Below are positions 34,429 through 42,261 of a DNA stretch of 64,000 bases, piece after piece; position 1 is the first letter of the stretch; each line of letters opens with the position of its first letter. Under the pieces are notes generated by a model. The model was given only the letters and a program-made list of their open reading frames with translations. It did no database searches and was not told the origin of the DNA. This stretch comes from RYN-230 sp963834515. GTDB lineage: Bacteria; Actinomycetota; Actinomycetes; Streptosporangiales; Streptosporangiaceae. The position numbers and the translations under genes are program-made. The stretch lies in contig CAWICB010000002.1 in NCBI GenBank assembly GCA_963834515.1, positions 1 through 64,000 of the forward strand, in the 5' to 3' direction.

Positions 34429-35765
34429 CAGGTCACCCCGAAATGCCGGGCGGCCTGCACACCGGAGCGGCAGCCGTCCTCGTGGAAACCCCAGCCGTGG
34501 TAGGCCCCGGCATACACCGTGCGGTCCGTGGCCAGGCTGCCGAGCCGCGACTGCGCCCGGACCGCCCCGGGCGTGTAGACCGGGTGCTCATAGTCCATGA
34601 CCGCGGCGACGGAGCGCGGATCGAGTCGCTCGCGGTCGTTGAGCGTGACGAGGAATGCCTCCGGCGACTGGTGCCCCTGGAGCCGGTTCATCCAGTAAGT
34701 CACCAGGACGGGCTGGTCGGGCCGGTCGCAGGTTGTCATCCGGTAGTTCCACGACGCCCGGGCGTTCCGTGCCTGCGGAAGGACCGAGCTGTCGGTGTGC
34801 AGAACCGTCTCGTTGGCCGAGTAGCCGAACTGCTTGAGGGTGGCGACCTCCGCGTCGCTCGGGTCAGCGAGCAGGCCGAGGGCCTGGTCGGCGTGCGTCG
34901 CGATCACAACACGGTCCACACGGGTGACCCGCCCTGTGACGTCCCGGACCTCGACGCCATCTGTGCGCCTGGTGACGTCAGTGACGGCATGGGCCGCGCG
35001 GATATCCGGTAGCTGCCCGGCGAGCCGTTCGACGTAGGTCCGGGACCCGCCGACGATGCTGTACCACCGAGGTGACCCGGCGACCCGCAGCAGGCCGTGG
35101 TTGCCGAGGAACCGGAAGAGGTAGCGCGCCGGGTAGGCCAGCGTGGTTTCGCGCCCGGCGGACCATACGCACGAGACGACCGGAACGGCGTAATGAGCGA
35201 TGAAGTGGCCGCTGAACCCCTCGTGCGCCAGGAACTCGCCGTAGGTCGTGAGATCCTCGTCCTCGCTCGTGCGCAGGAAGGCCAGTGCACGCCGGTGGAA
35301 CCGGGCGACTTGCCACAGCATCCGGGCGAACCGCGGGTCGATGAGGCGGCGTGGCTGGGCGAATACGCCGCGCAGGCCGCGGCCGCCGGCATACTCCAGG
35401 CCGCACCCATCGCAGCGAACACTCATGCTCATCTCGGTGGGGCGCACCTGCACGTTCAGCTCGCTGAAAAGCTTGCGCAGCCAGGGGTAGGTCACGTCGT
35501 TGTGGACGATGAACCCGCTGTCGATGGCGTGCTGTCGGCCATATGAGTCCGTGACGTCATGGGTGTGCGCGTGACCGCCGAGCCGACTCTCGGCTTCGAA
35601 GAGGGTGACGTCATGGGTGCGGGAGAGCAGGTAGGCGGCGGTCAGCCCGGAGACTCCCGCGCCGATCACGGCCACAGACGGTCGCGGGGAATCGGCGGCG
35701 CCTGGGGCGCAGCTCTCGTGGGCGGGTACTGGGGCGGTCGTCGTACCGGGAGCGTCAGAGTCCAC
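34425..35765 (-). CDS. FAD-dependent oxidoreductase of the lipid operon
   Basis: 446 residues, the first gene of the operon. The dinucleotide motif VAVIGAGVSGLTAAYLL is followed by LFEAESRLGGHAHTHDV, the amine oxidase/phytoene-desaturase-type signature; YTPGAVRAQSRLG and TVYAGAYHGWGFHEDGCRSG complete the flavin site. The family in this context acts on modified fatty acids (desaturation or related). The GTG at 35765 gives a Pro/Ala-rich start of about 30 residues. Promoter elements and a CTGTATA repeat shared with the regulator lie immediately upstream. Confidence 0.85.
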   Translation of the reverse strand: MDSDAPGTTTAPVPAHESCAPGAADSPRPSVAVIGAGVSGLTAAYLLSRTHDVTLFEAESRLGGHAHTHDVTDSYGRQHAIDSGFIVHNDVTYPWLRKLFSELNVQVRPTEMSMSVRCDGCGLEYAGGRGLRGVFAQPRRLIDPRFARMLWQVARFHRRALAFLRTSEDEDLTTYGEFLAHEGFSGHFIAHYAVPVVSCVWSAGRETTLAYPARYLFRFLGNHGLLRVAGSPRWYSIVGGSRTYVERLAGQLPDIRAAHAVTDVTRRTDGVEVRDVTGRVTRVDRVVIATHADQALGLLADPSDAEVATLKQFGYSANETVLHTDSSVLPQARNARASWNYRMTTCDRPDQPVLVTYWMNRLQGHQSPEAFLVTLNDRERLDPRSVAAVMDYEHPVYTPGAVRAQSRLGSLATDRTVYAGAYHGWGFHEDGCRSGVQAARHFGVTW

Positions 35766-35786
35766 TGTCCAGATTTCGTCTAGATT

Positions 35787-35851
35787 CTGTATAAGCTGAG
35801 ATTAAGCGTATCCAGATGAAGTGTCAAATGTCTGTCGAAGCTCTGTATAGT
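35787..35851. promoter_or_regulatory. Divergent promoter region with CTGTATA direct repeats
   Basis: The 93-bp gap has CTGTATA at 35787-35793 and 35843-35849. The right copy overlaps TATAGT (35846-35851), a -10 box with TGTCAA 18 bases upstream (35822) for the regulator gene. The left copy, read on the minus strand, gives TATACA as a -10 for the FAD operon. CarH/LitR proteins bind head-to-tail repeats over promoters, so both directions could be repressed by one complex. Confidence 0.55.
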
Positions 35852-35858
35852 GATCTTC

Positions 35859-36761
35859 ATGGAAGCCTCCGAGGATCGCCCGCTGCTACGCATCGGTGAG
35901 CTGAGTCGGCGTCTCGGGGTAAGCGACCACGTGCTCCGGGCCTGGGAGAACCGCTACGGCCTGCTCCAGCCGGTGCGCTCAGCAGGCGGTTTCCGGCTCT
36001 ACTCCGCAGCGGACGAATCGCGGGTCCGCCGGATGCAGGCTCACCTAGCCAGCGGGCTGTCCGCCGCCGAGGCGGCGCGTGCTGTGCTTCGCGAGAACGG
36101 CAGCGCCAGTGTGGACGTTGCCCGGCCCGCCGAGCCGCCGGTAGCCGCGTCCACGGTGAGGGAGCTCTCCGTGGCACTGCGCGATGCCCTCGACGCCTTC
36201 GACGAGCCGGCCGCGCAAGCCGTACTGGACCGTCTTGTTTCTGACCTGTCGCTGATCACCGTGCTGCGGGACGTCGTCCTCCCCTACCTCGCCGAGCTGG
36301 GCGAGCGCTGGCAGCGTGGGACGGCCAGCGTGGCCCAGGAGCACTTCGCCAGCAACATCATCCGTGGCCGGCTCGCGGGGCTGGCCCGTGGCTGGGGGAG
36401 CGGGCATGGGCCGCGCGCCGTACTTGCCTGCCCACCGGGGGAGCTGCACGATATGGCGCTCCTGATTTTCGGCATCGTGCTGAATCGCAACGGGTGGAGA
36501 ATCGACTATCTGGGGGCCAGCATCCCGGTCGAGGAGCTGGAGCGGGCCGTTGACGCCACGCAGCCTGATCTCGTCGTCCTCGCCGCCACCGTCCCGGGGA
36601 CCCTTGAGCCGCTGCAGCCAAAGCTCGCCGCGCTCGCCCAGCGAGCCCCGCTCGCCCTCGCCGGAGCTGGCGCCACGCCGTGGATCGCGAGCGCCGTGGG
36701 GGCCCGGCTCATGGGGGACGATCTGGTCGCCGAAGCCGAGCAGGCCGGGTGGTCGAGGTGA
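35859..36761 (+). CDS. MerR-type regulator with B12-binding domain (CarH/LitR-like)
   Basis: 300 residues. The N-terminus is a MerR winged helix (RIGELSRRLGVSDHVLRAWE, GLLQPVRSAGGFRLYS). Then come a four-helix bundle and a Rossmann B12-binding domain (HGPRAVLACPPGELHDMALL, WRIDYLGASIP). The four CarH cobalamin residues appear at the same spacing as in Thermus CarH: Trp151, Glu161, His162 and His197 (there 131, 141, 142, 177). The residue after the Trp is Gln152, where Thermus CarH has His132, the ligand formed in the light. It is divergent from the lipid operon it probably represses in the dark. ATG 35859 lies about seven bases after the -10 box, so the mRNA may be leaderless. Confidence 0.85.
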   Translation: MEASEDRPLLRIGELSRRLGVSDHVLRAWENRYGLLQPVRSAGGFRLYSAADESRVRRMQAHLASGLSAAEAARAVLRENGSASVDVARPAEPPVAASTVRELSVALRDALDAFDEPAAQAVLDRLVSDLSLITVLRDVVLPYLAELGERWQRGTASVAQEHFASNIIRGRLAGLARGWGSGHGPRAVLACPPGELHDMALLIFGIVLNRNGWRIDYLGASIPVEELERAVDATQPDLVVLAATVPGTLEPLQPKLAALAQRAPLALAGAGATPWIASAVGARLMGDDLVAEAEQAGWSR

Positions 36762-37036
36762 CAGTACTCGCCGCCGGCGCGTCCGGCTCCGTCGGCCGCC
36801 GCTGGGCCGGCCCTGGCGGGACGGCCTACTATCCGAGGCCTGTGGGCGCTGGTCTGTGCCCGTGTCCTGGCTGATCAGGCGTCATACCTGCGGTTGGGGA
36901 ACCCGCCGGAGCTCCGTGGTGAGAATTCGATTCCGTGGGGGCACGCAAGAGGGGCACCTGCGGTTGAGAGCGGTGCCAAAGCCCGGGCATGAGCAAAGGC
37001 CGCCAGTCTGGCGAGTAGCTCAGGCTGAACATGCAA
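36762..37036. other. Intergenic, no gene seen
   Basis: Between the CarH-like gene and the phasin-like gene's terminator. A TTCGATTCC word near 36930 resembles a T-loop but the flanking bases do not pair. Confidence 0.4.
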
Positions 37037-37075
37037 ATGCGCGGCGGGCCGGGGATTCCCGGGCTCGCCGCGCAT
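37037..37075. terminator. GC-rich hairpin after the phasin-like gene
   Basis: A 39-base near-perfect hairpin (ATGCGCGGCG and CGCCGCGCAT arms, inner GGCCGGGG with CCCGGGC) starting 8 bases beyond the stop of the minus-strand gene. There is no long T-run, as is usual for actinomycete terminators. Confidence 0.65.
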
Positions 37076-37082
37076 GGGGGTG

Positions 37083-37400
37083 CTACTTGGTGGCGCCCTT
37101 CTTGGCTGCCGCGCCGTTCCAGGCCTCAAGCAGCGGCTTGATGGCCTCGAGCAGGCTCTCCGCGAACTTGCGCTGTGAGCTGATCAGCTCCTCGGCGAAG
37201 TGATAGGTGCTGGCCACGAACTCCTCGGGCTTGGGCATCTTGTCGCTGTAGGGCAGGTCGGGCATCGGGATGGATGGCGTGACCGACTGGACTGCCTTGG
37301 CCCAGCGCTTGGTCACGTCGACCAGTGCATCCTCGCTCTTGTTGACCGCGCCAAGGAAATCTGCCTGGATCTCCTGGCCGATGCTACGGGTCTCAGTCAT
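37083..37400 (-). CDS. Phasin-like small protein
   Basis: 105 residues, mostly amphipathic helix (MTETRSIGQEIQADFLGAVN, ALVDVTKRWAKAVQSVTP, then PKPEEFVASTYHFAEELISS and KFAESLLEAIKPLLEAW) with an Ala/Lys tail. This layout matches actinobacterial phasin-like proteins that coat polyhydroxyalkanoate granules. The identification rests on pattern and on other PHA-related genes in the window (depolymerase, PhaB-like reductase). Strong promoter elements and a perfect palindrome precede it, and a terminator follows, so it is a monocistronic, regulated, probably abundant transcript. Confidence 0.65.
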   Translation of the reverse strand: MTETRSIGQEIQADFLGAVNKSEDALVDVTKRWAKAVQSVTPSIPMPDLPYSDKMPKPEEFVASTYHFAEELISSQRKFAESLLEAIKPLLEAWNGAAAKKGATK

Positions 37401-37447
37401 TTCTTCTCCTTAGGGTCTGTCTGTTCCGTTTTCATCCTCTGCTTTCT

Positions 37448-37485
37448 ACAGTAAGCACTTTTGCTTGATTTGTCAAGCAAAAGTG
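37448..37485 (-). promoter_or_regulatory. TTGACA-17-TACTGT promoter overlapped by a 13-bp-arm palindrome
   Basis: On the minus strand TTGACA (37471-37476) and TACTGT (37448-37453) are separated by 17 bases. The sequence CACTTTTGCTTGA-TTTG-TCAAGCAAAAGTG (37456-37485) is a perfect dyad with 13-base arms that covers the -35 and spacer. A bound repressor here would block the promoter of the phasin-like gene. Confidence 0.75.
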
Positions 37486-37599
37486 ACCCTGCCGTCGTTG
37501 TCCCGGGCGGCCGGATGACTGTCCTGAGGTGCCCGTACCGAACGCCAGTACGTGCAAGCGTGCCTGGTCATCGCGAATGTCTTGAGGTCAGACGGCACC

Positions 37600-38040
37600 C
37601 GGCGCGCAGGGAGCGGAGAGCGAGGTGGGGGGAGCGGGTGTCGCCTGCCAGCAGCATGGGACCACCGGCGTGTCGTGTTGGTGAGCTGGTTGGCCAGGTC
37701 GCTGAGGCGGTCCGCCCGGTGCGCCCAGGCGGGCAGGGGCGGCGGTGTACTGAGCCATCTCAGCCACCGTGAGGTCCTTGAGTAAACCCCCCGCCTGCAT
37801 GACCGCGGAGACCAGCCCCCCGCGGACCGCCTGCCGCGGCGCCATCCCGTAGACCTCGACCGCACCGGCATCCGGGTGGGACAGGCCCAGGATCATGTCG
37901 ATCGTTCACGTCTTCCCGGCGCCGTTGGGGCCGAGCAAGGCCATCACCTCTCCGGAGCCGACGGTCAGCGCAACTCCCCGCACGGCCTGCACCGAGCGGA
38001 AGGACTTGTGCACGCCCCTCGAGTCAACGGCAAGCGGCAG
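37600..38040 (-). pseudogene. ABC transporter ATPase relic
   Basis: VHKSFRSVQAVRGVALTVGSG then GEVMALLGPNGAGKT is an intact Walker A region, but the next codon is TGA (37903-37905 area), after which TIDMILGLSHPDAGAVEVYG continues in the same frame. Beyond about 37750 the frame is lost (DLANQLTN-like remnants in another frame), and the ABC signature and Walker B are not recoverable. It resembles ABC-2-type multidrug exporters. Confidence 0.7.
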
Positions 38041-38107
38041 CGGGCGCCGTGATCCTGGCGCCCCGCCAGCGCAGCAAGCTCCGCATAATGCTGGGCTATG
38101 CGCGACG

Positions 38108-38260
38108 TCACAGGCCCCCGGCCTCGCCAGATGTGTCCTGGCCGTTTTTGTCACGCCACCAGAATGGAGTTATCAGGAAAGATCCCGTGCGCGCCTTGAC
38201 CGCGAAGTTCAAAACTGCGAAGAGCAGCAAAACTATGACGATAATCAGCACAATACTCAT
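38108..38260 (-). CDS. 50-residue single-pass membrane protein
   Basis: A short gene with a strong initiation site: AGGAGG seven bases before ATG 38260. The product starts MSIVLIIVIVLLLFAVLNFA, one clear hydrophobic helix, then a positively charged region (VKARTG) and a polar tail (WWRDKNGQDTSGEAGGL) ending at TGA 38108. The positive-inside rule puts the tail in the cytoplasm. No family can be named. It precedes the ABC relic on the same strand and could have been its partner, or be a free small regulator or stress protein. Confidence 0.6.
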   Translation of the reverse strand: MSIVLIIVIVLLLFAVLNFAVKARTGSFLITPFWWRDKNGQDTSGEAGGL

Positions 38261-38523
38261 CCCGGTACCTCCTGGCACGTGAGAAATGCTCAGAAGAGGC
38301 GTCGGGTCTGCGTGGGGCGAGAATCCAAAGTGGTCGTCCTGCCCAGGCGAGGCGTCGCTCCTAAGGAGTGACTTTTCTCAATGTACCACGTCAAAGCGCC
38401 CTTAAGCGGCCCGGCCCGGCGTCAAACTCACCCGCCGCTTGGCCGATGAGTTACCGGTCGCCGGTCAGTCCCATCGTTCAGGGCAACGTCAGCAGGCGAT
38501 GCCAGGAAGGGGAGTGAAGGTCC

Positions 38524-38700
38524 ATGGTGCCCTAGGACACCTACCGGATCTACCAGATCGAGCGTGCCAAGAGCCTCGCCGAGGTCGCCTCTGCCGCCTC
38601 CCGGCCGGTTCCTGCCGTGCCGGCCAAGGCGCGCTGCGGCAGTGTTAGGCGCCGACCGGCGCGCAAGCGCGGCGGCGATAACCTCCAGGCCGGGCCACCA
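38524..38700 (+). pseudogene. Small helical protein gene with TAG at codon 4
   Basis: GGAAGGGGAGTGAAGG precedes ATG 38524, then GTG CCC TAG. The reading resumes in the same frame as DTYRIYQIERAKSLAEVASA, which is like short actinobacterial proteins beginning D-x-YRxYQxERxKS. Without the stop this would be a small basic helical protein. Nonsense mutation, sequencing error and stop-codon bypass are all possible; the first is most likely given the relics nearby. Confidence 0.4.
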
Positions 38701-38748
38701 AGCACATCGAAGTCCCCGTACGGGCGGCCTGATACGAGGCCCTGTCGG

Positions 38749-40836
38749 CTATCTCCGTTTTGGGAGGTAAAGGTCGGTGATCGTGCCTTCGAACGCCTCT
38801 GCGGCCATTCCGATCGTCTCCGACAGCGTCGGGTGCGGGTGGACCGTCAAGCCGATGTCGGCCGCGTCGGCGCCCATCTCGATCGCCAGCGCTGCCTCGG
38901 CGATGAGCTCGCCAGCGGACGGCCCGACGATGCCGCAGCCGATGACACGGCCGGTCGTCTCATCGAATAGCAGCTTCGTCATGCCCTCGTCACGGCCGAG
39001 CGAGAGGGAGCGGCCGCTGGCTGCCCAGGGGAAGACACCCTTGCCGTATGTGACGCCGGCCGCCTTCGCCTCGTTCTCGGTCATCCCGGCCCAGGCGACC
39101 TCGGGATCGGTGTAGGCGACTGAGGGGATCACCCGGGCGTCGAAGAAACTGTTCTTGCCGGCTGTCACTTCAGCGGCGACTTTCCCCTCGTGCATGGCCT
39201 TGTGCGCCAGCATCGGCTGACCTATGACGTCACCGATGGCGAAGATATGCGTCACGTTAGTCCGCAGCTGCTTGTCGACCGGGATGAAGCCACGGTCGTC
39301 GACCGCGACGCCCGCGTTCTCGGCACCGATCAGCGTGCCATTGGGCCGACGGCCCACGGCGACGAGGATCCTGTCGAAAGTGTCGGTTGCCGGTGCCTTC
39401 GGGCCGTCGAAAGACACGGCGAGGCCCTCGGGCCGAGCCTGGACGTCCGTCACCTTCGTCTTGAGGTAAATGTTCTCGTACTGCCTGGTGACCCGCTTGG
39501 CGAGCGGGTTGACCAGGTCCTTGTCTGCGCCGGGAATGAGCTGGTCCATCAGCTCGGCGATCGTGACCTTCGCGCCGAGCTCGTGGTAGACAGTCGCCAT
39601 TTCCAGGCCGATGATGCCGCCGCCCAGCACGAGCAGCCGCTGCGGTACGCCATCGAGTTGCAGCGCACCAGTGGAGTCGAGCACCCGCGGGTCGCCGTGC
39701 GGGATAAACGGCAGCGTCAGCGGCTCGGAGCCCGCCGCGATGATTGCCTGCTCGAAGGCGACGGTCGTGGTGCCGCCCTCGGCGAGCTCGACCTGCAGCT
39801 GGTGTGGCGAAGTAAACCGGCCGTAGCCCCGGATCGTCGTGACCTTGCGCTGCTTGGCCAGGCCGGCAAGACCGCCGGTGAGCCGCCGGACCACGCCGTC
39901 CTTCCACGCCCGCAGCTTGTCGACGTCGATCCCAGGCGTGCTGAACACGACGCCGTGTTCGCTCATCTCCTTGGTCTCGGCGATGACTTTGGCGGTGTGC
40001 AGGAGAGCCTTGGACGGGATGCAGCCGACATTGAGGCAGACCCCGCCGAGTGTCGGCCAGCGGTCCACCATCACCACCTTTTTGCCGAGGTCAGCAGCCC
40101 GGAATGCCGCCGAGTAGCCGCCCGGCCCGGCACCGAGGACGAGCACTTCCGCGGTGACCTCGCCTTGTGCCCTTCCCGGCCCGCGAGCGGGCGCGGGCGC
40201 GCGGGCGGCGCTCGCAGCCGGAGCGGCTGGAGCTGCCGACTCCGGCTCGAGCTTCTCGCCTGTCCGCAGGTCCATGATGATGTGACCGGCGGAGACGCGA
40301 TCACCCACAGCTATCCGGACGCCGGCGACGGTTCCGGCCACTGGTGCCGGGATATCCATCGTCGCCTTGTCGGACTCGAGCGTGATGAGCGGATCCTCGG
40401 TAGCCACCTCGTCTCCCGCGCCGACATGCACCTCGATGACCGGTACGTCGGCGAAATCGCCGATGTCGGGAACCGCGACCTCTATCACCTCGTACACACC
40501 GCTTTGTGAGCCGTAAGCGGGCGGGTCAACCGGTACCGGGGCGGCGTCGCCGGTAATCCGCTCCCGCGCCGGGCCGGCCGGGCCGCCTGAGGCTGGCTCG
40601 TCCTCGAGCCGCATGATGAGATCACCCTCGCGGACGCGATCGCCGACGCGGACGGTGACCTCACCGACAGTGCCGGCGGCCGGTGCGGGAATGTCCATCG
40701 TCGCTTTGTCGGACTCAAGCGTGATGACCGGGTCCTCGGCCGCCACGACGCCGCCGGGGGCCACGTGCACTTCGATGACGGGCACGTCCCGGAAGTCGCC
40801 GATATCCGGGATTCGAATGTCCACGTCAGGCTCCAA
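38749..40836 (-). CDS. lpd: Dihydrolipoyl dehydrogenase (E3) with two lipoyl domains
   Basis: 695 residues. Two N-terminal lipoyl domains each carry the ESDKATMDIP motif, with lipoyl-Lys at residues 44 and 157; a Pro/Ala linker follows. The E3 part starts with the FAD motif VLGAGPGGYSAAFRA, has the redox disulfide Cys267/Cys272 in GGVCLNVGCIPSK, an NAD motif (VLGGGIIGLEMA) and the C-terminal HPHPTLSE with the catalytic His. E3 reoxidises dihydrolipoate on E2 using NAD. One lipoyl domain on E3 is known in proteobacterial Pdh; two is unusual. It is the third gene of the aceE-E2-E3 operon, 41 bases after E2. Confidence 0.9.
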   Translation of the reverse strand: MEPDVDIRIPDIGDFRDVPVIEVHVAPGGVVAAEDPVITLESDKATMDIPAPAAGTVGEVTVRVGDRVREGDLIMRLEDEPASGGPAGPARERITGDAAPVPVDPPAYGSQSGVYEVIEVAVPDIGDFADVPVIEVHVGAGDEVATEDPLITLESDKATMDIPAPVAGTVAGVRIAVGDRVSAGHIIMDLRTGEKLEPESAAPAAPAASAARAPAPARGPGRAQGEVTAEVLVLGAGPGGYSAAFRAADLGKKVVMVDRWPTLGGVCLNVGCIPSKALLHTAKVIAETKEMSEHGVVFSTPGIDVDKLRAWKDGVVRRLTGGLAGLAKQRKVTTIRGYGRFTSPHQLQVELAEGGTTTVAFEQAIIAAGSEPLTLPFIPHGDPRVLDSTGALQLDGVPQRLLVLGGGIIGLEMATVYHELGAKVTIAELMDQLIPGADKDLVNPLAKRVTRQYENIYLKTKVTDVQARPEGLAVSFDGPKAPATDTFDRILVAVGRRPNGTLIGAENAGVAVDDRGFIPVDKQLRTNVTHIFAIGDVIGQPMLAHKAMHEGKVAAEVTAGKNSFFDARVIPSVAYTDPEVAWAGMTENEAKAAGVTYGKGVFPWAASGRSLSLGRDEGMTKLLFDETTGRVIGCGIVGPSAGELIAEAALAIEMGADAADIGLTVHPHPTLSETIGMAAEAFEGTITDLYLPKRR

Positions 40837-40877
40837 GGATCGAAGGTGGCTGCTGAGACGTCACCGGGTCGGGGAGG

Positions 40878-42203
40878 TCAGAGCACGAGCCGGCGGATGT
40901 CTTCGAGCAGGTGGCATAGGTGCCGGGCGAAACGGGCGGCCAGTGCACCGTCGATGACCCGGTGATCGTAGGAAAGCGACAGCGGCAGCATCAGTCGCGG
41001 CACGAACGCCGTCCCGTCCCAGACAGGGGCCATCTTGGAGCGCACCACGCCGAGGAGCGCCACCTCCGGAGCATTGATGATCGGCGTGAAGCCGGTGCCG
41101 CCGATGCCGCCGAGACTGGAGATGGTGAAGCAGCCGCCCTGCAGATCGGCCATGCCGAGCTTGCCGTCTCGGGCCTTCGCCGAGACCACCCCGAGCTCCT
41201 GGCTTATTTCCCGGATGCCCTTGCGGTCAACGTCGCGGATCACCGGGACGACCAGGCCGTCCGGAGTGTCCACCGCGACGCCGACGTGGTAGTAGCTCTT
41301 GTAGATCAGCGCGTCCTTCTCCGCCGTCAGCGAGCTGTTGAACTTGGGGAACTCCCGGAGCCCCGAGACTGATGCCTTCATCAGGAAGGCCAGCAACGTC
41401 ACCCGGTAGCCCTCGGTTTTGGCGAGAGTGTCGAGTTCCCTGCGGTAGGCGTCGAGGTCGGTGATGTCCGCCTCGTCGTTGTGGGTGACGTGCGGGATGT
41501 TGAGCCACGACCGGTGCAGCTGCGGGCCGGACAGCCGCTGAATGCGCGACAGCGGCCGGATCTCCACCGGGCCGAACTTCGAGAAGTCCTGCGCCGGGAT
41601 CTCCGGGATGCCCGCAGCTGGCGCGCTGGGCGTGGCAGCTGTCGCCGGGGCAACCGGCTCGCGAACACCTGCGAGCAGGTCTTCCTTGGTGATGCGGCCC
41701 TTCGGGCCGGTCCCGGACACGGCGGTGAGGTCAACGCCGAGCTCGCGGGCCAGCCGGCGCACGCCCGGACCGGCGTGCACGGCGTCGAAGTCGGCCGGCG
41801 GCCCGATCCCGACTGCGGTCACCGGCGCGATGGTCTCTGCCGGCGGCGGGACCGCGTCAGCGGAGCGGCGGGCGGGCTGCTGCGCTGCCGCGACCGGGCC
41901 GGCGGTCTCCTGGGCCGGCCGCTCCTGCTGATCGGTCAGTGACGGCGGCTGGGTGAGTGCGCCGCCGGTATCCAGAAGGAGGATGAGGGAGCCCTTTTCG
42001 ACCCGGTCGCCGACGCCGATCCGGAGCTCGCGGACGGTGCCGGCGGCGGGCGAGGGGATATCCATGGTCGCCTTGTCAGACTCCAGCGTGATCAGCGGAT
42101 CCTCCTCGCTGACAACATCGCCGGCCGCGACATGGATCTCAATGACCGGCACGTCGGTGAAGTCACCGAGGTCGGGAACGCTGACTTCAGTTGCAGTGGG
42201 CAC
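40878..42203 (-). CDS. aceF: Pyruvate dehydrogenase E2, AceF-type acetyltransferase
   Basis: 441 residues: one lipoyl domain (Lys44 in ESDKATMDIP), an E1/E3-binding domain (GPGVRRLARELGVDLTAVSG, KGRITKEDL), and the catalytic domain with FGPVEIRPLSRIQRLSGPQL, RSWLNIPHVTHNDEADIT and the active-site YDHRVIDGA. These match the AceF type of proteobacteria rather than the SucB-like E2 used by most actinomycetes. GTG 42203 is chosen because GGGGAG precedes it and the lipoyl domain begins directly. E2 forms the complex core and makes acetyl-CoA. Confidence 0.9.
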   Translation of the reverse strand: MPTATEVSVPDLGDFTDVPVIEIHVAAGDVVSEEDPLITLESDKATMDIPSPAAGTVRELRIGVGDRVEKGSLILLLDTGGALTQPPSLTDQQERPAQETAGPVAAAQQPARRSADAVPPPAETIAPVTAVGIGPPADFDAVHAGPGVRRLARELGVDLTAVSGTGPKGRITKEDLLAGVREPVAPATAATPSAPAAGIPEIPAQDFSKFGPVEIRPLSRIQRLSGPQLHRSWLNIPHVTHNDEADITDLDAYRRELDTLAKTEGYRVTLLAFLMKASVSGLREFPKFNSSLTAEKDALIYKSYYHVGVAVDTPDGLVVPVIRDVDRKGIREISQELGVVSAKARDGKLGMADLQGGCFTISSLGGIGGTGFTPIINAPEVALLGVVRSKMAPVWDGTAFVPRLMLPLSLSYDHRVIDGALAARFARHLCHLLEDIRRLVL

Positions 42204-42261
42204 AGTTGCTCCCCTTGGCGGCGATGCCGGCAGCTTGGCCGTTTGGCGTTGTGGCGCTAGC

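Noticed and set aside
36925..36950. Possible second tRNA T-loop (TTCGATTCC)
   Set aside because: The flanking five bases on each side do not pair.
39190..40509. 439-residue open frame on the plus strand opposite the E3 gene
   Set aside because: An Arg/Asp/His-rich shadow of the lpd coding sequence; no family pattern and no initiation site.
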